From positions 1-64,000 of the forward strand of contig UQKL01000012.1 of assembly GCA_900541695.1 (NCBI GenBank): 64,000 bases of DNA, given 5' to 3'. Shown piece by piece: positions 17,678 to 26,381 of this stretch. The DNA is from an uncultured Collinsella sp. (GTDB lineage: Bacteria > Actinomycetota > Coriobacteriia > Coriobacteriales > Coriobacteriaceae). Under the pieces are notes generated by a model. It worked only from the letters and a program-made list of their open reading frames with translations, made no database searches and was not told the origin of the DNA. Position numbers and translations under genes: made by a program. How positions within the stretch are numbered: the first letter of the stretch is position 1; every line of letters begins with the position of its first letter.

Positions 17678-18700
17678 TTAGCGCGAGGTCGAGGCGCGGT
17701 GTTCGATGTGGCCGGGGACCTCGATGCGCTTGGGGGCGAGCTTTGCGGCGTCGCCCACCGTAGTGGTAACGACGTCGATGCGCTCGGACAGGCGCTCGAC
17801 CACGCGCTCGGCAATGGTGAGGGTGTCCTGCGCGGCCGTGGTCACACCGCCAAAGAGCACGTGGTTCCAGGGATAGTCGTCAAACGTTGCGATCTTGAGA
17901 CCCGCCGGCAACGAAGGTCCCAACTGTGCCAGCGCCTCGGTCAGACGCAGGAAGACCAGACCGTTGACGGCAATGAGGCCGAGCTTTTTACCCGCATAGC
18001 CGCGGATGGTCTCGTCCAGGCGACTGACACCCGTGGCGCCACCGTCGGCCAGGGTGACGACCTCGCCCGCAAGACCGCGGCGCGAAAGCTCGTCGGCAAA
18101 GGCCTCGGCGCGCTCGCGACGCACGGGGCTGTCATCGCTTGCCTCGGTGAGCAGGCACAGGCGCTCGCTGCCAGCAGCGGCCAAGGCGTCTACCAGGCCG
18201 GCAACCAGCTCGCGGTTGTTAGAGGTCACCAGATCGATGCCACCGTCGGCAACATCGCGGTCGAGCAGCACGACGGGCAGGCGCCCCGCAGCCGCGGCAA
18301 TCGCCTCGTCATTGCCTCCGCAGGTGTTGACGACCAGGCCGTCCACGCCGGCATCGATAAGCCTGATGAGCGACTCCGCTTCCTTTGCGGGGTCGTTGCC
18401 GCTAATGGCCGTCATGAGCGAGCAGCCGCGCGCGGCGGCGCTGGCGGAAAGCCCTTCGAGCATGGCGCTGGAGAACGGGTTGGCGATGTCGGCTAGGATC
18501 ACACCGATGAGGTTGGTGCGCGAGCTGCGCAGATTGCGCGCGGCGGCACGTGGACGATAGCCGGTGCGCTCGATAACTGCCGCGATGCGAGCACGGGTTT
18601 CCTCGGTCATCTGCCCGGGGCGGTTGTTGAGGTAGCGCGAGACCGTGGCCGGACTCACGCCCGCCTCGGCGGCAATATCCTTGATTCTCATCTGCGCCAT
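17678..18700 (-). CDS. LacI family transcriptional regulator
   Basis: A 340-aa repressor. The N-terminal HTH (IKDIAAEAGVSPATVSRYLN) and hinge (RPRAAARNLRSSRTNLIGVI) are canonical. The rest is a periplasmic-binding-protein fold that senses a sugar or nucleoside. ATG 18700 was preferred; an alternative Met lies 3 codons inside at 18691. No sugar-use genes adjoin it, so its target is unclear. It lies upstream of glnA in the same direction with a 134-nt gap that contains the glnA promoter, so cotranscription is unlikely. Confidence 0.9.
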   Translation of the reverse strand: MAQMRIKDIAAEAGVSPATVSRYLNNRPGQMTEETRARIAAVIERTGYRPRAAARNLRSSRTNLIGVILADIANPFSSAMLEGLSASAAARGCSLMTAISGNDPAKEAESLIRLIDAGVDGLVVNTCGGNDEAIAAAAGRLPVVLLDRDVADGGIDLVTSNNRELVAGLVDALAAAGSERLCLLTEASDDSPVRRERAEAFADELSRRGLAGEVVTLADGGATGVSRLDETIRGYAGKKLGLIAVNGLVFLRLTEALAQLGPSLPAGLKIATFDDYPWNHVLFGGVTTAAQDTLTIAERVVERLSERIDVVTTTVGDAAKLAPKRIEVPGHIEHRASTSR

Positions 18701-18823
18701 AGCGCACCCCGTTTCCCAACTGTCGGCATTCTGAGCCATTTTAGGCATTTTTAAAAATCTCGGTTGCAAAACGCTGTAGGTGAGCAGGATCGTTTTTGCG
18801 TCTCGAGCAGATGCGGTGATGGG

Positions 18824-19516
18824 CTAGATAGACGAGTCTTTGGACAGCTCGAAATAGTCGGGATGCAAGGCGATAACCGGGCCCTGCTCCTCGGGCATCA
18901 GGTGCAAGTGCGTCTCTGCCAGATAGCTCGCCGTGTCGGTATCGCCCCTCTTAATGGCCTCGAGAATCCGACGATGTTGTCGACGAATCGGCTCCCAATC
19001 TAGGTCCTGCGACACCATACGCAACCAGTTGTATCGCTCAAAGTGCGTATTGACGCTCTTCATCCAATCCCACAACATATGGCGGCCGGCGATCTCAAAA
19101 CACGTCTCATGGAACAGGTTGTCCAGGTCAAAGAAACGACGCGTTTCGCTATGGTCGAGCGACTCGGACTCGGCAAGAATCTGCTCGAGCCGATGCTTTT
19201 GCTCGGGCGAAGCGGCCGAACAGCATTTTATGAGTACGCTTCTTTCGAGTTTCTCGCGCAAGAAACAGGCATTCTCAGCGTGTTCCATGCTGATCTTAGA
19301 GACGTAGGTGCCGCTCTTGGGACGCGTTTCCACCAGCTCCTGCTCGCGCAGGCGCACAAAGGACTCGCGAATGGGCGTGCGCCCGATTCCCGTCTCCTTT
19401 TCCAGACCAATCGCCGAAAGGCGCGTGCCGGGCCTGAGCTCGGCATAGATGATCTTAGAGCGCAGTGCGTTGTATGCCTGATCTTGCAGGCTCTGATAAT
19501 GCTGGTGCTGTTCCAT
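18824..19516 (-). CDS. GntR family (FadR/FCD-type) transcriptional regulator
   Basis: A 230-aa regulator. Residues about 7-75 form the GntR winged helix (AYNALRSKIIYAELRPGTRL, GIGRTPIRESFVRL, ETRPKSGTYV). The C-terminal all-helical FCD domain (FDLDNLFHETCFEIAGR, RQHRRILEAIKRGDTDTA, LAETHLHL) binds metal and small organic acids in this family. ATG 19516 was chosen because GAGGG precedes it; a longer start at 19558 has no clear ribosome site. No metabolic neighbour reveals the ligand. A broken relative with only the FCD end lies at 21118-21405. Confidence 0.88.
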   Translation of the reverse strand: MEQHQHYQSLQDQAYNALRSKIIYAELRPGTRLSAIGLEKETGIGRTPIRESFVRLREQELVETRPKSGTYVSKISMEHAENACFLREKLERSVLIKCCSAASPEQKHRLEQILAESESLDHSETRRFFDLDNLFHETCFEIAGRHMLWDWMKSVNTHFERYNWLRMVSQDLDWEPIRRQHRRILEAIKRGDTDTASYLAETHLHLMPEEQGPVIALHPDYFELSKDSSI

Positions 19517-19623
19517 AAAGCCCTCGGATGAAGCCCACGGTTTGTCGAATATCACCACGTAATACTATCGCATCGACACGCCCCAGCTCCCAATCAGTCT
19601 TTTTGGGACGGGGCTCTTTTGGA

Positions 19624-20877
19624 CTATGAGCGCTCGTATTTCGTGGCCCGCCCGGTTCCCTGCCTTACGATTGCATTCCGTTCAAGCAGAGATTCGAGTG
19701 CCGCCAACGTCCGCATGCGGCTCAGCCCCGTCTGTTTTTCAATCTCGCTTCGCGACATAATTCGCCCGCCCGACAAGGCCTTGAGAACCTGGACCTCTTC
19801 CTCGGACCCTTCAAAGGCATCGGTAACGGGCAATGTGACGGCCACCATGCCGCCGCGAACATCAAAAATTGGTTGATTGATCGAATCGCGATAGGCACGT
19901 CTAATGCGCGCGATTCCCGTACCAAATTTCTCGATGTAATCCAGCTTTAAGAAGACCTCTGCAACGATGGGGTTTCTGAGCACGGATATCTGCCCATACA
20001 GGTATTGTTCCGTCGTCAAACCGGCGGGCAGCGATCCGGGGGAGGTCACAACGACACGATCATCGTACAGGGCAATTTGAACGTTCGCTCGAACGTCCCA
20101 CGTCCGATGCACCAAAGCGTTTGCAACAGCTTCGCGGAATGCCTCAAGAGGAATTCGATCGGTTTGGACGCGCTCCATCCCTTCGATACGCTCATAACGG
20201 TAGTAGCGTGCAAACATAGCCACCGCCTTGTCCACCTGCTCAATTGCGGATACATTTGTCGCCGCCTCGCGATCCAAGATCACATCCTCGGTATCGCCAA
20301 AACGGACGCAGTCGATGCCTGGAAAATCATTCTTATCCGCTAAAATCGCCGCGGCATTGGTATAGCCATCCTTGCCGAGCAAGCGGAGCGTACGCATGAT
20401 ATCCGGCGTTAGCTCGGAAATGCCGAGGTGTTCAACACACTTATGCTCGAGCGTATGAAAGCCCAAGTCCTGGCGAGCCGACGTGAGCGCGTCGAACGTT
20501 ACGTTGCTGCCTTCGAGCGTCAGCCTGCCATACTCAAACCGGTCGACCTCCACCGTTGCCGAATCGTTTCGTCTGTAGGCCTTTCCCTTGCTTCGATAGG
20601 GTTTGTCCTGCCCCTCATAAACCGTAAGGATTACGGTCCCGTGTTTCTCATCGGGCTCAAGCGAGTAACGAGGCGCGGGATCAAGACTGTCGTTAATCAT
20701 GTTCTCGATGCGCAGGCATTCTGCAACCGGATCCGCAAGGCCGACAGCCACGCCCTCGTCATCAACGCCAAACTCAATCTTGCCCGTCCCGTAGTTTGCA
20801 TAGGCACTCACCGTTTTAAGAAACGTCGGCGTAACGCTTTCCTTGTATTCGACTGTAGGGCTCTCTCTAACAACCAT
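19624..20877 (-). CDS. AlbA_2/Schlafen-type predicted transcriptional regulator (COG2865-like)
   Basis: A 417-aa protein of the family often labelled RecG-like ATP-binding or COG2865. The N-terminal AlbA_2 (Schlafen AAA_4) domain spans about 1-115 (ESPTVEYKES, NYGTGKIEFGVDDEG, YRSKGKAYRRND). A GHKL/HATPase_c_4-like part lies in the middle (FREAVANALVHRTW, DDRVVVTSPGSLPAG, RNPIVAEVF, KFGTGIARI). The C-terminus is a winged HTH (MSRSEIEKQTGLSRMRT). Its biological role is not known in most species; links to stress and phage defence exist in the wider Schlafen group. GAGGGGG precedes ATG 20877. A 22-bp inverted repeat 42 nt upstream suggests autoregulation. Confidence 0.8.
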   Translation of the reverse strand: MVVRESPTVEYKESVTPTFLKTVSAYANYGTGKIEFGVDDEGVAVGLADPVAECLRIENMINDSLDPAPRYSLEPDEKHGTVILTVYEGQDKPYRSKGKAYRRNDSATVEVDRFEYGRLTLEGSNVTFDALTSARQDLGFHTLEHKCVEHLGISELTPDIMRTLRLLGKDGYTNAAAILADKNDFPGIDCVRFGDTEDVILDREAATNVSAIEQVDKAVAMFARYYRYERIEGMERVQTDRIPLEAFREAVANALVHRTWDVRANVQIALYDDRVVVTSPGSLPAGLTTEQYLYGQISVLRNPIVAEVFLKLDYIEKFGTGIARIRRAYRDSINQPIFDVRGGMVAVTLPVTDAFEGSEEEVQVLKALSGGRIMSRSEIEKQTGLSRMRTLAALESLLERNAIVRQGTGRATKYERS

Positions 20878-20918
20878 ATGCACAACCCCCTCGTTTCGTA
20901 CCATTCATAACCGTATTA

Positions 20919-20984
20919 TAAGACGAAAACCGTTTGCGTACTGATTTATTTAATACGCAAATGGTTTTCGTCTTAATTTGCGTA
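20919..20984 (-). promoter_or_regulatory. Large inverted repeat with three TTTGCGTA sites upstream of the AlbA_2 gene
   Basis: Arms at 20919-20940 and 20954-20975 match at 21 of 22 positions with a 13-nt centre. TTTGCGTA is found at 20933-20940, inverted at 20954-20961, and again at 20977-20984. GACGAAAAC-type sequence also recurs at the outer ends and near 21041-21050. It is likely an operator bound by a dimeric regulator, perhaps the adjacent HTH protein. Confidence 0.6.
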
Positions 20985-21073
20985 CAGAATTAAGACGCAT
21001 AATTTCGCTTTCGTATGGCTCAATACCGGACGCAGACTGTTTTCGTCTGTCAATACGTCTGCAATCCAAACGA

Positions 21074-21109
21074 AAAGAGCCCCGAGCTCGTATGAACTCG
21101 GGGCTCTTT
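21074..21109. terminator. Bidirectional hairpin terminator
   Basis: AAAGAGCCCCGAG (21074-21086) pairs with CTCGGGGCTCTTT (21097-21109). U-tracts exist in both directions. It separates the AlbA_2 operator from the GntR remnant. Confidence 0.7.
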
Positions 21110-21117
21110 GTGCCGCA

Positions 21118-21405
21118 CATCTATGAGAGGAGAAATTCGATGCGTACGGGCGCTACTCCATGAAGCCGCCTTGGGATGGCGGCAACCTCGTCGTTCCCCG
21201 CTTGATGGGCGTGCTCAAGGCATCCGTCCCCCTCTTTATCGACGTGACCGGCAAAAAGCTCGTCGAGGAAACTATCCGCACGCACCGCGATGTGGCCGAC
21301 GCCATCGCCTCGCGCAATCCCACCGCCGCGCACGACGCGATGTATCTGCACCTGGTGTATAACCGCAACATGATTGCGGAGGGAGCAGAAACAAAAGGCA
21401 TTTAG
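21118..21405 (+). pseudogene. Frameshifted remnant of a GntR-family FCD domain
   Basis: Two frames together resemble the end of an FCD domain. One frame reads LLHEAALGW near 21152-21178. The next frame reads GGNLVVPRLMGVLKASVP, then EETIRTHRDVADAIASRNPT and AHDAMYLHLVYN, ending at TAG 21405 or nearby. HEAAL-GGN-LM and the THRDVADAI-R-P-AAHDAM pattern are typical FCD helices. The DNA-binding half and any start are missing. Transposition or deletion has left only about 80 codons. The longest surviving frame is 21160-21405. Confidence 0.6.
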
Positions 21406-21439
21406 GGCCCGACAATAATCTTTCTTTGGCAAAACGCAG

Positions 21440-21478
21440 GCGGCGGCTGCCCAACACACAGGGCAGCCGCCGCTTTTT
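21440..21478 (+). terminator. Rho-independent terminator
   Basis: GCGGCGGCTGCCC (21440-21452) pairs with GGGCAGCCGCCGC (21461-21473), followed by TTTTT on the plus strand. It would end transcripts reading through the GntR remnant, and it also faces the minus-strand oxidoreductase end. Confidence 0.75.
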
Positions 21479-21504
21479 GCAATCGATTGGTGCAAAGGGG
21501 TTAA

Positions 21505-23454
21505 CTAGAGCTCGCAGGCAACCTTGTAGCCATCGCCGATGGCGTCGCGAATGTTACCGCACTTGTTGGCATCGCCCAGCACGTGGGTGGCAACGCCGGC
21601 CGCGGCAAGGTCGTCGGCAAGCTTGGTATTGGGACGATAGCCCATGGCAAGCACCAGCGTATCGGCATCGGCGATGGTGTTGATCTGGCCATCCTTTTCG
21701 TACGAGATGGTGTCCTCGGTGATCTCGGTCACCTTGGCCTCGGTCAGCACGTGGACGCCCTTGGAGAGCATGCGCGTGATGAGCACCGCGCGGCCGGCAC
21801 CGCCCTCGTTGGCGGCAAGCGTCTTGGTCATCTCGATGACGGTGACATCGCGGTTGGCCGGCGACAGGTCGTTGACCAACGGGGCCAGGTAATCGGCCGT
21901 CTCGCAGCCGACGGTGCCGCCGCCCACGATGACGATCTTCTTACCCGGGAAAGCCTTGCCACCCAGCAGGTCGTCAGCCGTCATAACCTGCTTAAAGCCC
22001 TGCATGAAGGCCGGAGCGATGGGCTCGGCGCCATAAGCCAGGACAACCTCGTAGCCCGCGTAGTCGCGCTGAATGTCCTCGGCCGAAAGCTCGGTGCCAA
22101 ATACGCACTTCACGCCAGCCTCAGCAAGACGGCGGTACTGGTACTTAATCACGCGGGTGAGCTCCTGCTTTGCCGGCGGAACGGCTGCGATGCGCATCTC
22201 GCCGCCCGGCTCGTCCTGCTTGTCCACAAGCACCACGTTATGACCGCGCTTGGCGGCAATGTAGGCTGCCTCCATGCCCGCAGGACCGGCGCCCACAACG
22301 AGCACGTTCTTTGCCTCGGCGGCAGGCTCGTAGCCGGCCTCGTCGCGCTCCACGTCCGGGTTGACGGTGCAGGAGATGCGCTTGCCAAACATGATGCCGT
22401 TCAGGCAGCGCAGGCAGCCGATGCAGGGACGGATCTCGTCGGCGTTGCCGGCAGCCGCCTTATTGCAGAACTCGGCATCGCACAGGTTGGCGCGGCCCAT
22501 CATGCAGATGTCGGCGGCGCCGTCCTCGATCAGTTCCTCGGCAATCCATGCCTCGTTGATGCGGCCGACCGTGGCAACGGGAATGTTGACGTGCTTTTTA
22601 ATCTCGCGCGAGCAGGCGGCATGCGAGGCCTGCTGCGTGCCGGCGGCGGGAATGGCAGAGCCGCGCTTGATGGTGGTGCCGCCCGATACATGAATCATGT
22701 CGACACCGGCCTTCTCCAGGCGACGCGAGACATAGATCATGTCGTTGAGGGTCAGACCGCCATCGGTGTACTCATCGCCCGAGATACGGACGTCGATGAT
22801 GAAATCCTTGCCGCAGCGCTCGCGAATCTCGGCGATAACCTCGAGCAAGAAGCGCATGCGGGCGTCGAGCGAGCCACCGTACTCATCGGTACGCTTGTTG
22901 TAGAGCGGAGTCAAAAAGCCGCCGAGCATACCGTGGGCGTGTGCCGCATGGACCTCGACGCCATCGACGCCGGCCTTCTGCATACGCACGGCAGCGTCGC
23001 CAAACTGATGCGTGAGCTCGTGGATCTCGTCGATGGTGATAGGACGCGGCGCCTCGCGGGCATAAGACGGGCCCACGAAGGACGGAGCAATGAGGCGCGG
23101 GGTGCCCGGAATGTTAAAGGCCATGTAAGCGGGGTGGAAGAGCTGCGGCATGATCTTGCAGCCGTACTCGTGGACGGCAGCGGCGAGCTTTTCCCAGCCG
23201 GGAATAAACGTGTCGTCGTAGCAGCACATGTCACCCGGCAGATAGGTATAGGTGGGCTCGACCGTCACGACCTCGGTGATGATCAGGCCCACGCCGCCCT
23301 TGGCACGGGCGCGGTAATGATCGACCAAATCGTCGGTCACATAGCCGTGATCGGCTAGGTTGGTAGACACCGGCGGCATAAAGACGCGGTTCTTGACCTC
23401 GGTCGTTCCGACCTTGATCGGGCTAAAGAGCATCGGGTAGGCAGAGGACTCCAT
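21505..23454 (-). CDS. NADH:flavin oxidoreductase / dienoyl-CoA reductase-like flavo-iron-sulfur enzyme
   Basis: A 649-aa protein of the Old Yellow Enzyme family with the three-part layout of 2,4-dienoyl-CoA reductase, trimethylamine dehydrogenase and BaiCD/BaiH. Residues 1 to about 330 form the FMN TIM barrel (LFSPIKVG, RVFMPPVST, RTDEYGGSLDARMRF). The [4Fe-4S] cysteines are in CIGCLRC and, 11 residues on, RISC. Two Rossmann domains for FAD and NAD(P) follow (VLVVGAGPAGMEAAYIAA and IVIVGGGTVGCETADYLA). Such enzymes reduce C=C bonds of enoates or steroids anaerobically in gut bacteria. The substrate is unknown. GAAAGGAAG precedes ATG 23454. It is transcribed alone. Confidence 0.9.
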   Translation of the reverse strand: MESSAYPMLFSPIKVGTTEVKNRVFMPPVSTNLADHGYVTDDLVDHYRARAKGGVGLIITEVVTVEPTYTYLPGDMCCYDDTFIPGWEKLAAAVHEYGCKIMPQLFHPAYMAFNIPGTPRLIAPSFVGPSYAREAPRPITIDEIHELTHQFGDAAVRMQKAGVDGVEVHAAHAHGMLGGFLTPLYNKRTDEYGGSLDARMRFLLEVIAEIRERCGKDFIIDVRISGDEYTDGGLTLNDMIYVSRRLEKAGVDMIHVSGGTTIKRGSAIPAAGTQQASHAACSREIKKHVNIPVATVGRINEAWIAEELIEDGAADICMMGRANLCDAEFCNKAAAGNADEIRPCIGCLRCLNGIMFGKRISCTVNPDVERDEAGYEPAAEAKNVLVVGAGPAGMEAAYIAAKRGHNVVLVDKQDEPGGEMRIAAVPPAKQELTRVIKYQYRRLAEAGVKCVFGTELSAEDIQRDYAGYEVVLAYGAEPIAPAFMQGFKQVMTADDLLGGKAFPGKKIVIVGGGTVGCETADYLAPLVNDLSPANRDVTVIEMTKTLAANEGGAGRAVLITRMLSKGVHVLTEAKVTEITEDTISYEKDGQINTIADADTLVLAMGYRPNTKLADDLAAAGVATHVLGDANKCGNIRDAIGDGYKVACEL

Positions 23455-23571
23455 GCAGGCTTCCTTTCGTTTGAGCCGCTCGGCGGCAGTTGCTAACGTA
23501 CTTATCGTATCAGTACTCGCCGTATCCGCACTCGCTCGCACTCTCCACCTTCAATCCCGACCCTCACAAAA

Positions 23572-23638
23572 AGTTGCGGTGGAATACGGAGTAGATGAGG
23601 CTTTTGACAGGCAAAACAGTCCGTATTCCACCGCAACT
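23572..23638. repeat. Hairpin repeat family 3, copy 1
   Basis: Perfect 19-bp arms at 23572-23590 and 23620-23638 (AGTTGCGGTGGAATACGGA and its complement) enclose a 29-nt loop. The following bases (TGATGGGCGGGGTGGA) are also shared with copy 2 at 31986-32052. It lies 63 nt past the kdpC stop. Confidence 0.85.
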
Positions 23639-23701
23639 GATGGGCGGGGTGGAATTGAGGGCTCAGATAGTCAGTCATGCCCTCATCCGCCACTTCCTCA
23701 C

Positions 23702-24292
23702 CTACAGCGCGCCGTCCAGCATAAGGTTCACCTTAAGCACGTTGACCGTGGGCTCGCCGAAGACGCCGAGGAAACGGCCCTTGGTGCACGCGGCGATGAT
23801 GTCGCGCACCTCGTCCTCACTTTTGCCCGTGGCCTTGGCAAGGCGCGGAACCTGGTACTCGGCGGCATCCGGAGAGATCTCCGGGTCGAGGCCGGACCCC
23901 GAACACGTCACCAGGTCGACGGGCACGGCGTCCATATCGGCATCGGGGTTGGCGGCGCGGATCTTCTTCACGCGCGCATCCACAAGCTGCCGATACTTCT
24001 CACTCGCCGGGGACAGGTTGGACGGGGCACCATACGCCATGAGCTCGCCGTCTTCGCCTTCGACAATTGATACGTTCTGGATACGACCCCACATGTGGGC
24101 TTCGTCATCGAAGTTCTGGCCGATGAGCTCGGAACCCACAACCTTGCCGTCGACCGTAATGAGCGAACCGTTCGCCTGGTACGGGAACGCAACCTGGGCG
24201 ATGCCGGTCACGACGAGCGTATAGCCCAGGCCGCAGACAACGGTAAACAGCGCGAACACGCCCAGTGCGCGCGATGCAACACCTTTGAACAT
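23702..24292 (-). CDS. kdpC: K+-transporting ATPase subunit C
   Basis: Single-pass membrane subunit of the KdpFABC potassium pump; it stabilises the complex and helps ATP binding by KdpB. It has 196 aa, the family length, with one N-terminal membrane helix (about 10-33) and a soluble domain. Hallmarks are GSLI near 42, SELIGQNF, YGAPSNLSP, PVDLVTCSGSGLDPEIS, and the end NVLKVNLMLD. It starts 12 nt after kdpB with AAGGGG and is last in the operon. Confidence 0.96.
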   Translation of the reverse strand: MFKGVASRALGVFALFTVVCGLGYTLVVTGIAQVAFPYQANGSLITVDGKVVGSELIGQNFDDEAHMWGRIQNVSIVEGEDGELMAYGAPSNLSPASEKYRQLVDARVKKIRAANPDADMDAVPVDLVTCSGSGLDPEISPDAAEYQVPRLAKATGKSEDEVRDIIAACTKGRFLGVFGEPTVNVLKVNLMLDGAL

Positions 24293-24304
24293 ACAAACCC
24301 CTTC

Positions 24305-26365
24305 CTACATCATGCCGACGCCGAGCAGGGTCAGCAGCATGTCGATGATCTTGATGAATACGAACGGCGCCACGATGCCGCCCAGACCCCACACCAACAG
24401 GTTATGGGTCAACAGCTGGCCGGACGGAACCTCGCGATACTTGACGCCCTTGAGAGCCGCCGGAATTAGCGCGACGATGACCAGCGCGTTGTAGATGATG
24501 GCGGACAGCACGGCCGTCAACGGGTTGGTGAGGCCCAGGATGTTGAGGGCGCCCAGTCCCGAATAGATCGGCGAGAACAGGGCCGGGATGATAGCGAAGT
24601 ACTTCGCCACGTCGTTGGCCACCGAGAAGGTCGTGAGCGAGCCGCGGGTCATGAGCAGCTGCTTGCCAATACGCACGACCTCGATGAGCTTGGTGGGGCT
24701 GGAGTCGAGGTCAACCATGTTGCCGGCCTCCTTGGCAGCCTGGGTGCCCGTGTTCATGGCCACGGCGACGTCGGCCTGGGCCAGAGCGGGAGCGTCGTTG
24801 GTACCGTCGCCGGTCATGGCGACAAGGTGGCCCTCACGCTGGAACTCGCGGATCTTCTCGAGCTTGCCTTCAGGGGTGGCCTCGGCCAGGAAGTCGTCAA
24901 CGCCGGCCTCGGCGGCGATTGCCGCGGCGGTGAGCGGGTTGTCGCCCGTCACCATGATGGTCTTGATGCCCATCTTGCGCAGGTCGGCGAACTTCTCCTT
25001 AACGCCGGACTTGATGATGTCCTTGAGGTACACAACGCCCAGCACGCGGCAGTTCTTGGTCACGACCAGCGGGGTGCCGCCGGCCTTGGCGATGCGTTCG
25101 ACGGCCTCGTCGCACTCCTGGGAGAACACGCCGCCGGCTGCCTCCACATAGGTGCGCACGGAATCGGCAGCGCCCTTGCGGATCTCATTGCCCTCGTAGT
25201 TCACGCCGGACATACGCGTTGCCGCGGTGAACGGGATGAACTCCATACCCTTATCCTCGAGCGTGCGACCGCGCAGACCAAACTGCTCCTTGGCGAGCAC
25301 GACGATGGAACGACCCTCGGGGGTCTCATCGGCCAGCGAGGAAAGCTGAGCGGCATCGGCCAGCTCCGCGGGATCGACGCCGTCGACCGGGATGAACTCG
25401 GCGGCTTGACGGTTACCCAGGGTGATGGTGCCGGTCTTGTCGAGCATGAGGATGTCGACGTCGCCGGCGGCCTCGATGGCGCGGCCGGACATGGCCAGCA
25501 CGTTGGCCTCGTTCAGACGGCTCATGCCGGCGATGCCGATGGCGGACAGCAGGGCGCCGATGGTAGTGGGAGCCAAGCACACGAGCAGTGCCACGAGCGT
25601 GGTCACGGCCGTGGGGTTGACCATGTCGTTAAGACCGGCCGAGAAGCAGGAGTAACAATACAGGGCCAGCGTGACCAGGATAAAGACGATGGAGAGGGCC
25701 ACCAGGAAGATCTCCAGAGCGATCTCGTTAGGGGTCTTCTTGCGCGCGGCACCCTCGACCATCGCGATCATCTTGTCCAGGAAGCTCTGGCCGGGCTCAC
25801 TGGAGATCTTGACGATGATCCAGTCGGACAGCACCGTGGTACCGCCGGTAACGGCAGAGCGGTCGCCGCCGGCCTCGCGGACCACGGGGGCGGACTCGCC
25901 GGTGATGGCGGACTCGTCAACGGAGGCAGCGCCCTCGATGACGTCGCCATCGCCGGGAATCTGCTCGCCGGCGCGCACGATCACCAGGTCGCCGCGCGTG
26001 AGCTCGGTGCCGGGAACGACGGTGAAGTGCTCCTTGTCCTCAACGGACTCGATGCGATGGGCCTCGACATCCTTCTTGGCCGCACGCAGGGAATCGGCCT
26101 GAGCCTTACCGCGGCCCTCGGCAAGCGCCTCGGCGAAGTTCGAGAACAGGTCGGTGAGCCACAGGATGACCGCGATGGCGACCACATAGTAGGTGGGCAC
26201 ACCCGCGTCCCGCACACCGAAGATGGAAGCGACGGCCAGGACGGAGGTCATGACGGCTGAAAGCCACACCAGGAACATGACCGGGTTTTGAATCTGGACG
26301 CGAGGATCAAGCTTGGCAAACGAGTCGCGGACCGCGCGGCCCATCATGTCTTTTTGCATAGTCAT
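24305..26365 (-). CDS. kdpB: K+-transporting P-type ATPase subunit B
   Basis: Catalytic P-type ATPase subunit of the high-affinity potassium pump. It has 686 aa, the normal size. The phosphorylated Asp309 is in MLDKTGTIT. The actuator-domain motif is AITGESAPV. The hinge reads [21 protein letters not shown]. Seven membrane helices fit the family. Met at 26365 was chosen because AAGGAGGG lies 9 nt upstream; MQKDMM two codons later is an alternative. It lies 16 nt downstream of kdpA and 12 nt before kdpC. Confidence 0.97.
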   Translation of the reverse strand: MTMQKDMMGRAVRDSFAKLDPRVQIQNPVMFLVWLSAVMTSVLAVASIFGVRDAGVPTYYVVAIAVILWLTDLFSNFAEALAEGRGKAQADSLRAAKKDVEAHRIESVEDKEHFTVVPGTELTRGDLVIVRAGEQIPGDGDVIEGAASVDESAITGESAPVVREAGGDRSAVTGGTTVLSDWIIVKISSEPGQSFLDKMIAMVEGAARKKTPNEIALEIFLVALSIVFILVTLALYCYSCFSAGLNDMVNPTAVTTLVALLVCLAPTTIGALLSAIGIAGMSRLNEANVLAMSGRAIEAAGDVDILMLDKTGTITLGNRQAAEFIPVDGVDPAELADAAQLSSLADETPEGRSIVVLAKEQFGLRGRTLEDKGMEFIPFTAATRMSGVNYEGNEIRKGAADSVRTYVEAAGGVFSQECDEAVERIAKAGGTPLVVTKNCRVLGVVYLKDIIKSGVKEKFADLRKMGIKTIMVTGDNPLTAAAIAAEAGVDDFLAEATPEGKLEKIREFQREGHLVAMTGDGTNDAPALAQADVAVAMNTGTQAAKEAGNMVDLDSSPTKLIEVVRIGKQLLMTRGSLTTFSVANDVAKYFAIIPALFSPIYSGLGALNILGLTNPLTAVLSAIIYNALVIVALIPAALKGVKYREVPSGQLLTHNLLVWGLGGIVAPFVFIKIIDMLLTLLGVGMM

Positions 26366-26381
26366 AAATCTGCGCCCTCCT

